From: Rhyacichthys aspro
Taxonomy: Eukaryota; Chordata; Actinopteri; Gobiiformes; Rhyacichthyidae
DNA length: 64,000 nt
Reading direction: 5' to 3'
Assembly: GCA_036850595.1 (NCBI GenBank)
Contig: CM072148.1
Location: 5,941,118-6,005,117, forward strand
The notes below the pieces were generated by a model. The model was not told where the DNA came from. It worked only from the letters and a program-made list of their open reading frames with translations, and searched no databases. Each line of letters starts with the position of its first letter. Position 1 is the first letter of the stretch. The position numbers and the translations under genes were made by a program. Positions 47,891 through 60,854 of the stretch are shown here, in pieces.

Positions 47891-50754
47891 GAGCTGTTAA
47901 CTTAACATCTTTATTACACAAGGCCACAGCTGAGGTAAGATCTATTTGTTTGGGTCAGTTGTTCATCAGGTTCTTCCTATAGTTCATCCATTTGCAACAT
48001 ACCGCGTATAGGTCGAAGAGATGGGAACCGCCGAGCGTTGTCAGGAGCCAAAGATGAGGAGAGAGATTTAATAAATGTGGCCCGCTGTGGTGCTGAGGCA
48101 CGCTAGAGGCAGCGCTCATGCCAAGTCCTGCTCTAAGTGATGAGAGGATGATAATGAGGACAAAATGGAAGGAGGGAAGAGGAGAAGAGAGGTGTGTAAA
48201 AACCATGTCTCACATTTAGCTTTTTATTTCAGTTTGTTTTTGTGTGTGCCACTCTCTATTTTTGCTGTGAGATTAAATTGCCATGTTCCATCATTCAAGC
48301 TCCCCGCTGCGGCCCCGAAACAGAGCAATGCAATCTTTCCTTTTGCTCTGCCTCCAATATGTGCACAGCAGAAGGTGAGGTCATGCATAATATCCTGCCT
48401 TGTCTTGTGATAGGCTTTCTTTCTGTTTAATATCACCCTCAATAATTCAGTGCCATGTGCATTTTGCAGGCAGAGAAAGACGCTGAAATATTCAAATGTT
48501 TGTATTTAGAGCAAAATGTGTCTAGCTCTTTTAAAAGCGAGTTATACAACGTTGAAAACAAGTTTTTTCACTCAGCCCATTGTCAAATAATGTTTCTTTG
48601 TGGGCACTTCACTTTCAACACATCTGTAAAACACACTGTCAATATTTCCACAGTTTTAAATCCCTCTATTTTATGTTTTAGTATTGAGCATGTCTGTCCA
48701 GTCACTCACAGTAGCATGTCCTCATTTTTAAGTCTCTTCTAGGTCTACTTTAACCGTTCGCTGACATTATATCAAGTTATAAAGTCCAGGCAGTCTATGA
48801 TCAGAGGACTTTTCCGTCTTTCTGTGACAAAGGTTTACACTGATTTGACAAAAAGGCTCCGCACTTGGAACGAACTGCAGAAAGAACTTTAAAGTTAGGG
48901 AACTCTTTGGGGTGTTTGTGTCAGACTGCTTCAGAATGGAGCTTAGGATTATATAATAAAAAAGTGAGATGTTATGTTTAAGTCCACTTCTGAACAACGT
49001 TGTCAGCTTTGTTACAGTAAAACAGGCTTCAGTAAGAGCTCTGGGACATATTAATATTTACCCTTTCCACCCCGTAGCAGTGACGCACCCTGAGTGTTAA
49101 TGGCAGAGGGTTAACCACGAAACATCAGCTAGAAACCATGCTCCTCCAGTGGGGAGTAAAAATTAAAGTTTAAACATCGACGTAACCTACTCTCTGTGGT
49201 TTAGTCCATTTAAACAAACATGGATTGCACACATGTTCTTGACTCTCTGTGTGTCTGGTCATGCATGCTGCTGATGCATTGCGACATGACTCTTCCATTT
49301 GCGTAAGCAGACTCATGCTGACTCACAATGTTGACTCTGTGGGGGGTAAACTGTGAGCGTGTGTATGTGATGTGTGTTTGGAATATTTTGTTGAGCCTCA
49401 TTTGGATGAATACTCGCTTAAGTCTCACGTTTGGCTGTAAAGGATCTAATTGTGTTTTTATCTGCAGTCAATCCATTACACTATACATTACTACGATACA
49501 TTGGTAGGTCTGTTTGTATGAAGTCGAGACCAGGACCGAGCCTTTTATGGACTGACCATGACAGACTAAATCAAGACCAGAGTATGATAGATTGCTCTTT
49601 TGTTTCCTGATTGCTCTTCTACTCTTAGTTCAAGGCCAAACTCAGGGAGGGGTTAGTGTTTGGTAAAAGGAAGCAGAGTTAGAGGGACATAAAATGATGA
49701 AAGTTTTATTCAAATAACAAGGATGCTGTGGGCAAATAAAAAACAAAGCATTGAGAATGTTTAGATCCTAATGATTTTTACACTACACTTGTGTACAGTA
49801 GTTGTTTTTTTTTACTACACAACACAATTTTGCCTTTTAATCCTAATTTTTTCCACCAAAACACTATTTCAACGCAGAGGCCGGTGTTACAAATACATTC
49901 ACCCCCATATTGTTCTAGGGGCTATTTGTTGTTTTACATTAAATGATTGACCATTAGCATAAGGTTTGTCTCAACTCCATTATTAAAAGATATAACACCA
50001 TCAGGTAATATTCAAGTATGATCCAATACCAGTTTCATTCAGTGCAAGACAATGCAGAATGTGAACTGCTTTATATAAACCAGTGACCCGTCTGTTGAAT
50101 TATTTTAAAAGTAAAATAGTGCTCTGTGCTGCCTTTCACGACCTTATTTGAGTTATGGTTGACCTTTCTTAAAGCGCAGAATTATCCTGAAGCGAGTCTG
50201 CTTGTTATGAGGTGGTTGGTTCAATATGCTGTCATTTGTTCTTATCCTCTTGTTCAGGGAAAAAGGTGATTTTATACCATTTTCCCGAATCACTTTCATG
50301 TGCTCCAGACTGGAAAATGACCTGTACAATCAAATTAGAGGCTAAAAGCCGTGTGTACATTTTAGCAGTGGGCCTTTGATCATGGAGCAGTAATATTACT
50401 ACTTTTCCAGCGCCTTTGGGCCCTTTTTATTCTAAATGAGAGCAGGCTTATGTTCAATAATTTTGTTAGACTTTCTGTCACAGTTTTACTCTAACAAGTT
50501 AAAATTCAGGTAAGGCTACAAAATTAAATCTTTCACTGAATGTGTTAAGCGGTTTTAGCCCTTTTCTACTCGTTAGCATTCCGACTACTGAGAAGGAGCG
50601 AGTGGCAGGGTTTATTTTCTGCTTCTACTGATGATTTTCTTATCAAGATTAACTGTGTGAAACTGTACGCCTGCATGACTTTAACCACTTTCATCGCCTC
50701 TCTGTTGTTTTCTTGGAAATTGTTGCTTTAAAAATAATATCTTTTTATTAAAGT

Positions 50755-50768
50755 AAAAAAAAAAAAAA
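50755..50768. repeat. Poly-A run of 14
   Basis: A homopolymer run following TTTTTATTAAAGT on the + strand. No recognisable retroposon body lies upstream. Confidence 0.93.
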
Positions 50769-52447
50769 CAAGTCCGAAGGTAATCTTTCTATTAGCATTT
50801 ACTACTATTGTCAGTTTGCTGCTCTTGACACAGACAGAGATGTGACATTTTAGCTTTTCTTTTCCACAGATACAACTCTCCACTAAATCATGAACTCCTG
50901 TGTCTCCCGTGTGCCTCTTGTGTGCTGTCTTTTCTTATTTAATGTGGGTTTTTTTTATTATTATTATGCAACTTTGACAGGGGAGGAAATCAAATGAAAT
51001 AAGAAGCAGGGATTTAGGTTAACTTTAGCGACTCTCATAACGTTGACGGTTCATTGTGTGTCTATGTAAAACAGTGTGTATATGTCCTATAAATGTGCTA
51101 TATAATCATTTTTATTTCTGACTCGGGTAATAATTTTCACAGGAAGCTATTAGAAAATGACAGTAATAAAATAAGCTGTGTCTCCTCGTCTCCGGGAGGC
51201 GTCTGGGTATTTTATGCTAATACACCTCTACTAAAAGCAAGACTGATGCCTGTGAGTACAGTAAGTTTGGGAACAGAGGAGCCTAACTTGAGCGGTATTG
51301 AGGAGGCAAATGCCAAGTCTAGGCTTCATCTGCTTCCAGCTCATTAGCATTCGTCAGGAACACGCTCCCAACTCTGGCTGCTGTCTCCATCTCTATTCTC
51401 TGTCTCTGTTTCTTTACCTTTATCCCTAGAAAGTCCCTATGGATCTGAGGTCCTGCAGGGTGTGTTAACCTACATCCCAGCGTGCTTGTCTGCACACACA
51501 GCCTCACCCATTCCCATCTGTCTTACGGTGTGTGCTCTGCGGATGTGCGTTTGACGGAAAGTGTAGGTTGCAGGTGTATTCAGCTTGTATTGCCTCCTAA
51601 AAATTCCCTACAGATCCCTGGCGTTCCTTCTATATCCCAGTCCATTTCACTCTCCTCGAGTTAGTGGAGCAGAGAACACCCATCATTCACTGCCTCGCCG
51701 TGTCAACAAACTAATGCAGTGTGCGTTTAGTACGCAGACAAACACATTTTATCTCTTTGGCACATACATGTACGTGTGTTGTTTGCGTGCTGGATCCCCC
51801 TCGGTCTTCTAATGAAACATGTTTCAGGACACCGATAAAGCCTTGTTAGTGCTTCCCCAGAGGTTGTTAATGAAGGCGGCTATTCCTTTCTGGCCTGTTT
51901 CTATTAGGTCTCCAAGGACTTTAACATACATCAACTTGACACAAGCTTGTTGCTGCTTTCCAGCTAACAGTTTAGTAATGATGCGGTAAAAAAACAATCA
52001 CATGCCACATGGAGCAAGGGATTGTTTACCTGCCTTCTCTCTGTTTGTCAGTGTCTGCGCTCTGTGAACACTTAATCAAAACCTGCAACCACAAAGAACA
52101 TTTGACTTAATCAGTGATGCCACATCGCTGTCTGCAACTAAATATCAGTTACGACTGAAGCCACGTTGCTTCTGTGATGCATTTTCTGACCATATTGTCC
52201 ATATTGCGGAGACGCGTGGAGGAGACGTCTGCCCATCTGCCGGCCGCCTCATTAGTTTCCCTCCACGTCTGACAGATTCTTGGCAGCGGCTGGTGACTAC
52301 AACGAAATCTAATCATCCACAAATAGAGATAGTCTTTGGATAAAACGTATTTGATTCAAGGGTTGGCTCACGTCCCGTTGACTTAATGACTCATACTGCA
52401 GCCATCCACCAGGGGGCTCCCAGGTGCATGGCCAACTTTCAGTACAT

Positions 52448-52740
52448 TTCAATTTAACTTTATTAATCCCCAAAGGGAAATTCAGTTGTTAAGACTCTTC
52501 AGATGAATGGAAAAGCAAATGAAATGATTTATACGTCATCTGTCATACGCTGATTGATTGTAAAGTCTTATGGCAGTCTGAAAGAAGGAGCTCTTGTGGC
52601 GTTCAGTGGATGGTCCAGGTTTTTCAATACAGCATCTGTCTTTTTGTGTGTCTGTAAAAAGTAAAACCTGAGAAGATTAAGAGGGCTTCAGGATGCTGGG
52701 TCTGTCTCTGGTACTCAGCAGGGTCTCAGTCCCACTGCCA
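52448..52740 (-). mobile_element. LINE (non-LTR retrotransposon) 3' fragment
   Basis: On the minus strand, 52640 to 52536 is an open remnant reading DRCCIEKPG, ERHKSSFFQTAIRLYNQS and then AYDR-stop. The RHKSSFF--AIRLYN-S block is the conserved C-terminal end of the reverse transcriptase polyprotein of a common teleost LINE group (L2/CR1/Rex-like as I remember it). Beyond the stop, the 3' tail GAATTTCCCTTTGGGGATTAATAAAGTT (52491 down to about 52455) is the matching terminal module. The sequence towards 52740 is more degenerate and only possibly part of the element. It is a 5'-truncated, dead copy inserted antisense to INPP4B. Confidence 0.85.
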
Positions 52741-53674
52741 ACAGCTCCACATCCTGACAACATATCTTCTTTTTAACTCTAATATAATAATTTTTTCTTC
52801 TTCTTTTCTTTAAAAGATCCTGGCTGTAGTATGTAGGAATACTTAAAATATTACAACCGAAAATTGTTGCGACTGATAAATCACCGATTAGGCTTCTTAT
52901 AAAACCACAGCTTTTTTAATCGTTTTATTTATTAAAAATTATCCTCAACATGAAAAAAGCCTTACAAAGAGTGAAGTGGAACAGCGTGACCTTTTCATTC
53001 TCTCGAGTGGATTTTGTAGAAGCTTATTTCCTGTCTGTGCTGTGTTTTCAGAAACAGCAGCTAAATTTATTTCTGTTTTTTTTTTTTCGTTTTTTTTTTT
53101 TAAATTATTATTTGCTTTTGTGGGTTTTTTTGGCCAATTAAATAAAAGTATAGAGCTGCACAATGGAACAAGCACCCACTCCACTTCAACATAAGTTTAG
53201 TTCAAGTGTGTCAGTCATTGTAGTACAACGGCGCTTGTTCGTATTAATCGTTACTTTAAAAAAAATGAAATCATCCCAGCTCACCCACTTGAATAATTTG
53301 TGAATATGCTAGGAGCCTGTTGCCATGTTGCAGCCTGTGAAGCAAACCCAGCATTTGAAGAAGAGGTTTATGTGAGTGAGGTGCTGATACTCCAGGGACA
53401 GATGAGACGAAGAATGAGTCAGACAAAAGTCATTTTACAGAGCTAAAAATAAAACCATCTACATTGAACAGACTGTACATGCACAGTCATCTTATGGGTA
53501 ATTCAGTAAAACAGAGTGATGCCTTCAAGTGACGCCTCATGTTATGTCCAAATGCAGTTTATAATAAAGTTTAGGACTGGTTTACTTAAGCATCAATCTG
53601 TTGTCACACACAAAATGTTGGAGTGCTTCAATAAAACACCAGAGTAACATTGCTTACATTTTTCTATTTTTATC

Positions 53675-53760
53675 TAGAGTTACTGAAGTGGTTTCCAAAC
53701 ACTGGGTTGGGACCCAAATGTGGGACTGCAAAGATTTAATTTTGGTCACTAAAAAGTTCA
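53675..53760. mobile_element. Possible fragment of an old interspersed repeat
   Basis: GTGGTTTCCAAACACTGGG, TTGGGACCCAAATGTGGGAC and GCAAAG follow the pattern of a repeat motif common in vertebrate genomes, in which a GTGGTTCTCAAACTGGGG-like start leads to GGGACCCAAAAGTGGG. Only this part is recognisable and no ends can be set, so the call is tentative. Confidence 0.4.
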
Positions 53761-56248
53761 AAAATTAAGAAAAGAGTTTATTTGTCCAAAGGCATTTAAT
53801 GAAAGAAATGTGGCTTTCAGGAAAGTCAGCTGCAAGAAAATGACAGTATAAAAAATATAATATGTTAAGAATCATCAAAAGGACACACAAAGTGGACAAA
53901 ACTAAGGCATTAATGAGCAAAACCGCATTTAATGGGTAGAAAAAGGAAGAAATTAGGCTAAGTAATAAAAAAATAAAAACATAAAAAAGATCAAATCTAT
54001 ACATTAAAACCATGAGCCGTCATCCACCGAGAACAGGCTTGTCAGTCAGAACACTGTGGACCGGCAGCAAAAAGCTTTTTTTCAGTTTGAACCAAATGAA
54101 AGGTGACTTTGTTTTGTTTTTTCCTCCCTTTTGCAGTTTGTTGAACAATAATTATGAACTCTTAGCTTAGAGTGTTGGCATCTCCACTCTCTTTTTCAGA
54201 GTTATTACACTTGAAACAGACTTTGATTCACTTTGAGTCCTTCTGAATCCTGAGAAGAGTTTGAGAGTTGCTAGTTTCTTGCAAAGCGGTGCACTATCTT
54301 CTACTGACCCTCCACCGTGTACATGCTGGTAATGTAGTATTCATTGAGTGAGTCATGATGAAGGTTATCATCTGGGTGTACAATAAGTGCCTTGTCGCTG
54401 CACCAACTGCCCTCTTCCACGCACTTTTCTACCCCCGCTCATTCAATTGTCATTGATCTGCACTTAGCGTCGCAATCACTCCACACTGAAGGCATGCCAG
54501 GCTTCTTCATTGTCAGTGGTGTATTCATGTAAGGGAATTGACACATGACAATCTAGTGGTGCCATAATCTTAGGTCCTTGAACAGTCTGTTTGTTACATT
54601 CAGGCTTTTAGTCCATATAGACACAAAGAAGCAGCTGTAAGTTGACAGATATGGATCTTTACAAAGAACCTCTTGGGTGTGATTAATGGACTGTGGAATC
54701 AACTGAATATGTTGCTATGCTGTATGTTTCTGCAACAGTTTGTTGTCTTTTTGAACATTAAATTCATAGAGCTCTGCCAGTGTCCTTCAATTTAGGGACT
54801 CGTTATTTAAGGCGACAGGTACTGCTTGTGTTTAATCTAATGTAGACAACTCACAAAGCGAGAGCTGTACAACGCCAAGTCTGGTTACAACAGAAACAAC
54901 TGTTGCTAATAAACGCTAGCTTTGTCTTTGGGAAAAAAAGGTGCAACATTAAGCATGTGTTCACTTGAAACTGAAATTTCCGTTTAATGTTTTTTTCTTT
55001 TGCTTCTTTATTTTGCCCGAGTAAAGATTATTTATCGTCCAATTAGCTGTCTGTTTAGCTCCACCTTTACGAAGCAGACCACTCAGTCAGTACCACTCCG
55101 GATCCTAAGCTAAGGCGTCCCAAAATTGGTACAATGCGCTTTTTGGGGACACTTCGAACCTGTTTTGTGAATGAAATTGCACCAGAACTGACCCGAAACT
55201 CCCCAGAGAAAATGAGGCTTTACTTGACTTACTGTAACTTACTTTAGACTTTTTAAAGCATAGAAAAGTTTAAAGCCTGGCTGTGGTTGACCAGACCATG
55301 TGAAATACGTGGCACATGCCTCATGTTCTGGTAGCATTAGTTAACGTGGATGTCATGTTTTTCTGAAAACTCTTTCTCCAGATACAGTAACACTTGTGGC
55401 TCCATTGACATATGTGATGTCTTTAGTGACATTTACAGTAACATTGCGCTTCATTGCTTTTTGAATTACGTTAAGTAGGAGGCGTGACTAACAATGTCAG
55501 TGCTGTCATCAGGTTTGAAGAAGAAAATGACCGGCCATTACTGACTCCTCAGTTTGTTAGGTCACACAGTTATCAGAGCATGACAACTGCCAAGATGTGC
55601 TTTCAATTTTAACTTAAGCAATTGTTTGTGTGAGTGCAATCAGTTAACTTATGTTACTTATCCAATGATTTAAAGTGAATGATTGTAAATAAATAAAACT
55701 CAGTTTAAGTTAGTTTGTACAAATGGCAGAACATTGTTAAGACTAAACCCTCGTCAGATATGTTTCACACAAAATGCCACATGTTGCAGGAGGCTTTGAA
55801 AAAAAAAGATTGTACCCTTTGGGAGATTTTTTCCACCTTGCTTCTTCTGTGAAAACAGCTTATCCCTGACAGTTTGTGACACTGGTTAAGTGCTAACATA
55901 AAAGTAAATGTAGTGTGAAGACACTTCTCGTCATGCAAGAATACAGAAGGGTGTGTGGTGGAGCTGGAACAAATAGGATGCATTAAAACTCACAAATGTT
56001 ATTCAGGGCTGCAGTGTGTCTTGGAATAGCTAATATTCTGTTTGTCATAGAACATAATGGCACATTTTTACACAGGATATGGTGTGGATGGCTCAGACTA
56101 GCAGATCTATACAGAAAATGTGTTAACCCAGTGAAACGAAACCGGCTGTGCAGCAGTTTGTATCATAATGTATTTTAATGTTTATTTTTTTAAGTGCTTG
56201 GAATCTATCAGCAACAGTATATCTTTTAATGGGGCTAGTATGGCCAGC

Positions 56249-56280
56249 AGGAATGTATGGCATACTAAATATACATTCCT
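56249..56280. promoter_or_regulatory. Perfect inverted pair of TEAD (M-CAT) type sites
   Basis: AGGAATGTAT at 56249-56258 and ATACATTCCT at 56271-56280 are exact reverse complements separated by 12 bases. GGAATG/CATTCC is the TEAD family core, and CATTCCT is the classic M-CAT box. The pair sits in a non-repetitive stretch (about 56200-56600) with GTCATGTGATCGCGTCA further on. TEAD proteins with YAP/TAZ often use paired sites. The same bases could also form a 10-bp RNA hairpin. Confidence 0.4.
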
Positions 56281-59200
56281 AGTGAAGGGCTCTTTCATCA
56301 ACAGAAAGAAGAACCAGGGCATTTTTACTCCGAGAATGTACTGCTCGTGGTCCAGACAAGCCAGAGAGTGTGTGTTCAGTATAGGCTCCCCTGGCAATTG
56401 TGTCCAGCTCTGTGAACAATGCAGCAGAGTGCTCTTATTGATGGAGTCAGTCCTCCTGTTGCAAAATGTGCAATTACATTGGAGTCATGTGATCGCGTCA
56501 TTTATCTCTGCAGAAAACCAAGAGCGGCAGTATCATTTTAGAGGCTGGCATCCCCCATTATTGCAGTCTTCTGTCCTAACATCTGTCCTCGGTGAAAACT
56601 AGCCAGTGCTATATTTAGCCCACCGTTCTGCTTTATATAGGTCAAGAATCCCATCTCCACTTCTTCTGCTACACTTGGAGGCTTGAGTGTTCCTGTTGTC
56701 TGTGTAGGATCCTTGTAATTAGTTTTGTCCAACCACTCCCTTCCCTCTGGTCATTTACAGCCTTAAGGTTTCCTAAAGGACTTTTAAAGCAGAAGTAGTG
56801 CCGGTTAAAAGTACTGGCCTGCTGTTTAACTTCCTGTAGTTGAATCTAATGCCCTTGTGAGGGGGGGAAGCCACCAGTGGTTTACTTCATTTTTGTGGCT
56901 GTCAGGTGTTTTCTGCAGAGAAGGTTCCCAGAGAGACAGGAGCCCGACGGCCACACGAGTGTTGCTGCTTTGAAGTGTTGATGAACTTTACTCACCTACG
57001 GCTCGGTGAATTCAGACCTTTGAAAATGTAATTGTCCTTTCTTGAGCTCTTTCTCTACATCCTTCCTTCTTGGCTTCTTAAATCAGCTTCAGTGTGGGCA
57101 CTTACTATTGCTTTTTTGTCAGTTATAACTTTCCCAAAGTTTCTCAGTGACAGTAATATTAAAACCTTGAGGGAGCTGTTTAAAAAATAGACAGTCATGG
57201 ACAAAACTATCTGGTTTTTTATTAATAGTTTCTGCTGAGGCCAGTGTAGCTACTTATAATGAGTAAAACTGCAGTAATTTGAGATTGTGTCTGCCATTTA
57301 ACCTCTTCTCTGGCAAATAATCATAATTATGGCAATAATGGAAATGGCTCAGGCAACTGGCACACTGACCTCTTTTAATTGAACGTGTACTGTAAGGTTA
57401 ATCAAATCTTTTTCAATAACAGAATGCCAAGTGCTTAACAGTGGCTGAGGTAACGCCTCCATCTCGTCAAAAAAATGTTCCACACATCCTCCACAGACTC
57501 AGATGTACCAGTGTGTCATTTCCTAAATGTTATATTGTTATTACAGCTAGTATTTTTTATCTTCCACAATACTCATTTAAAGACTATTTGACATTTTTAT
57601 TCCACGTCTGCACAAATTTTACATAAGAATATACCTTTTCTTTCATATTTTCTCATGCTTTAAAAAAACATCCTGATCTGACTTGTCGGTCACACTTGTA
57701 ATGTCTGGTATAATGTAGAATCAGTAGTGGTATAGATCACATGCTGTTTTGTCAATTATATCAATATCAGTTCTATCAGTTTGTTGATTGAGGGAACTGA
57801 AAGCCGCAATATTCTGATATGATACAATTTAAGAGCCCATAACCAATCCGTACTGTAATGTACATGTAATTACATCAGATATTTAGCCTAAATGTCATGC
57901 TATTTAGAGCTATTCATGATCATGTACATCTGACTTATTATATTGTTTTATCATCACCTTGGTTTCTCAGTGTTTTATCTTGAAGTAGCCCAAAGATCAC
58001 ACACATCAGATCAATTATTAGCAGGTTTTCTTCCTCCAAGCATTATTCTTGACAAAAAGTGTTAAAAACAGTGAGAAAAGATGTTCTTCAGTTTAACAAA
58101 CTCAAACACAGTATTGAGTATGAAGGCTGTGCAAAGAGGAAACGGAAACTGGAAGCTTACATTTAATTAACGTCATTTTTAATAAATGACACACTGTAAA
58201 ACGTCTCTACATGTGTCTATAAAATGTTAACAGGACTATCATTTAGGAGAGCTACTGTAAATATTTGATTTGGCTCTTGGTGCGAGAGCTTTATATTCCA
58301 GGTAATTTATGAGCTGGTTCCTGTGCAGTGCTATAGCTTTTGTGTGCAGTCTAAACTGAAAACCAGGAAGCCGTCTGGAAACATGGTGGCTTTTAAAAAG
58401 AGCTTTGAGTATTTCTAATTTTGCGATGTGTTGAAAACAGTAGCGGGATGTCTCAGAAGAACATAACTGGAAGCCGTTTTTCTGATCACTAATTATTTTT
58501 GAATTGTACCAAATTCACAGTGGGCATTATTTTAGTCAATTTAACAAAAGGGCCTGATTAAGTGTTGTCATAAAAAAGATCCTGGGCCAATTAAATTTTA
58601 GAAAAAGATGGGCTTGCTGGCAAAGGACAATGTGCAGATTTGTTTCTGTGCCAGCTCAAACAGACGAGGTGGGAAGGAGGGACTGTAGGAAGTGAGCAAG
58701 GCTTCTTTTATAATCAAACCTTAAAAGTTTACACAAGGTCGTTTTCTGTGGCAATAAAAGAAAATATCGTCTTCTCCACACTTTGTAGTCAAGTGTGCTA
58801 GTTTAGGATCTTCACTGCTAGCACCTGGTAATCAGTATTGTAGGTTAAGATAGGTTTTTACATATTATCACCTCATGATCAGTTAGTTTTGGTCACAGTT
58901 GTACTTTTAAAGCCCTCGAAAAGACAGAATTGAGAAAAAGTAATGAATTTCAAGTCGTGCCCCTCTTCAAGGTCATCTCATCTCAATGTCAGGAACTAGA
59001 CTGCAGATTTTTCCCTGAAGTTTATTTGCCTCTAAAGTTTTATTTGCCATAATGACTCCTGTTGGTGCGACACAGAGAGTTTCATTAGCGAATAGAGCTG
59101 TCCAATCTAAAGAGTAGATGCCTCTGTAACCCCTATGGTTTCTCTGAGGAGGACTGTCATTGAATGTAATGCATGTTAATCTCCATTTCCTCCATTATGT

Positions 59201-59689
59201 GTGGCCCACCGTCAGAGCGCGCGGTTTGTTCAAAGTCAGGGTGACTTTCCGTTCCTGTGCCTCGTTCGGTGTTGGAGAGAAGCAGAGGAAAGGAGGGGGA
59301 TCTTTGGGGGGATCGGGGGAAACGGGCAGATGAGCAGAGGAATAAACACAGAGACAGGTGTCTGGCAAGGGACAATGATTAGATTTATAAACCAACCAAT
59401 GTTATTTTCTTCGCTTAGGGACTGCTGTAAGACATTAAGCACTAACTCCAGCTCCCAGTGTCCCAGTGCTGAGGCTCAGTTCCCCTTCTGCCTCTTCACA
59501 CTCCGCTCCTCTTCTGCTGTATGCCTCTCATTCCTCTGCGCCGCTACTTCCTCTTCCCTTCCACTTCTCCCTTGGGTGTGATTAGGTTTTTTCCCTTGGA
59601 TCAGACCAAGATGGATTGGCCTTGAAAGCATCTTTTCTCCCTCCATCACATCCCTCCCCGGGGCAGGGGTGTGTCATCTTTCCCCTTGT

Positions 59690-59935
59690 CTCCTTAGGCC
59701 ATTAGCTGGCACGCACTATCCAATATTTTCTCCAGCCGGAGTGGATCTGAGCACATTAGAGACGGGCCTGTTAAGGTGATCAGACCTGGCTCGCCTGATG
59801 CCCAGGGAGCATTTTTCTTCATTTGAGACTGTCTGTCTTGCTGCCAATACTATAGATTTTCTATCAGCTCCATAATAATGGCTGCATGATTGGGAAAGTG
59901 ATTGGTAGGATGCACTGATATGAAAACTCTGGTAT
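59690..59935. promoter_or_regulatory. Candidate regulatory element about 0.3 kb upstream of the last exon
   Basis: Complex, non-repetitive DNA with CCAATATTTTC, CCGGAGTGGATC, AAGGTGATCAGACCTGG (containing a TGATCA palindrome), CTATAGATTTTCTATC and CATAATAATGGC. It follows a pyrimidine-rich stretch at about 59440-59580. No coding potential is seen. Being closest to the exon at 60248, it could also hold intronic splicing signals. Confidence 0.25.
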
Positions 59936-60247
59936 CAATTTCGTCTCTGTCAGGGCACATAGCCTTGTCTATTAGTGTTCAATTTGAACAGTCACATGAG
60001 CTTCACCCTCAGCAACTTCCCACTCTTCTTTATTCTTTATGCACACTCTATGGCAAAAAAGTCTGTCAGCATGGGCCCTGATTTCCACTTGGTCAAACTG
60101 TTTCATAATTTACTGTCTGTTCAAGGCTGTTTATTAGGTCTAGAGAATTGGCACAGCCAACAAAAAACCTTGTTTTGGTTGACGCAGTTAAAAGAGGATT
60201 TAACTGAAAAGATGAGCCTGATGAATTGCTGGTGTCTCCACCTTCAG

Positions 60248-60359
60248 GTCGTCCGATGGTGTGTGCACAGCGGGAACTGTGGTGGTGAGCCGTCTGAAGA
60301 TGGGGGAGATGGAGGAGGTCGACGTGGACCACATCACCACAGACACATCCACTCAGAAG
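60248..60359 (+). CDS. inpp4b: INPP4B coding exon, end of C2 domain and linker
   Basis: This 112-base exon follows CACCTTCAG. Its first G completes the Arg codon begun at 37348, then 37 codons read SSDGVCTAGTVVVSRLKMGEM and EEVDVDHITTDTSTQK. The remembered mammalian INPP4B has TSDGG--VGTI-VS-VKMGEIEDGEADHITTD, an unmistakable match, whereas INPP4A differs strongly after SAESD. The exon ends on a codon boundary. The donor, AAG followed by GTACAA, is weaker than the other four (no G at +5), and the frame stays open 46 codons into the intron to a stop at 60498-60500. In the mammalian protein the next exons lead to the catalytic region, outside this window. Confidence 0.96.
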
Positions 60360-60564
60360 GTACAATGGCCATCCATATTTTTCTTCACATTTACATCATG
60401 GATATGTGCATATTTGAAGTTCAGGCCAAGTCAGTTTATGACAAAATTCAGATTTGACACTTACAAACCACAACCAAAGACTCAAAGAGGTGAAATTTAA
60501 ACTTTCTCTTGCATCTCCCTTGGTTTCCTCATTCACTAACTCTAATGCCTACCTATTTAGAAAA

Positions 60565-60585
60565 TATACATATATATATATATAT
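60565..60585. repeat. TA dinucleotide run
   Basis: Alternating TA with one CA interruption. Such a run can arise by slippage and has no evident function here. Confidence 0.93.
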
Positions 60586-60821
60586 TTATAAATGTTCTTC
60601 TGGCTCTAGGTGAGATGTATAAATATGGAATGTCATGTCTTTTCTTATAGACAGGTACATTTTAGCTGGGAACAAAATTCTTCGACACTGTGTTGAAAAT
60701 AACAGAAGTAGGAGCCTTCTGCTCAACACGACTCGCAGTAATGCTGGGATTAGACTGGCACTGCTCAAGTCCTCCAATGAGATTAAATAAACTTGGGTAA
60801 AGCCTAATGGGGATTTAGAAA

Positions 60822-60822
<1 letters not shown>

Positions 60823-60852
<30 letters not shown>
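60823..60852. repeat. TG microsatellite, (TG)15
   Basis: Fifteen uninterrupted TG units in sense orientation, about 465 bases after the end of the exon at 60248. Long UG runs in pre-mRNA are bound by TDP-43 and CELF-type proteins and can affect splicing of nearby exons with weak sites. Confidence 0.97.

Positions 60853-60854
<2 letters not shown>

Larger units (their letters stand above)
37350..60247 (+). other. inpp4b: Large intron of INPP4B, about 22.9 kb
   Basis: No exon is expected by phase and none is seen, since the exons at 37270 and 60248 join to restore an Arg codon. Contents include a teleost nonautonomous repeat with embedded TG array (38585-38790), a poly-T run (41743-41759), a poly-A run (50755-50768), a LINE C-terminal fragment (52448-52740), a possible repeat fragment at 53675-53760, and candidate regulatory stretches at 47690-47890, 56200-56600 and 59690-59935. 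The longest open frame in the window (45220-45789, 189 codons) lies here and is unrecognised. Confidence 0.8.

Noticed and set aside
9655..60359. Assignment to INPP4A
   Set aside because: DPLFLTGVT, LTVYDAKDKS, the KMGE block and DHITTD fit INPP4B. INPP4A differs at these places.
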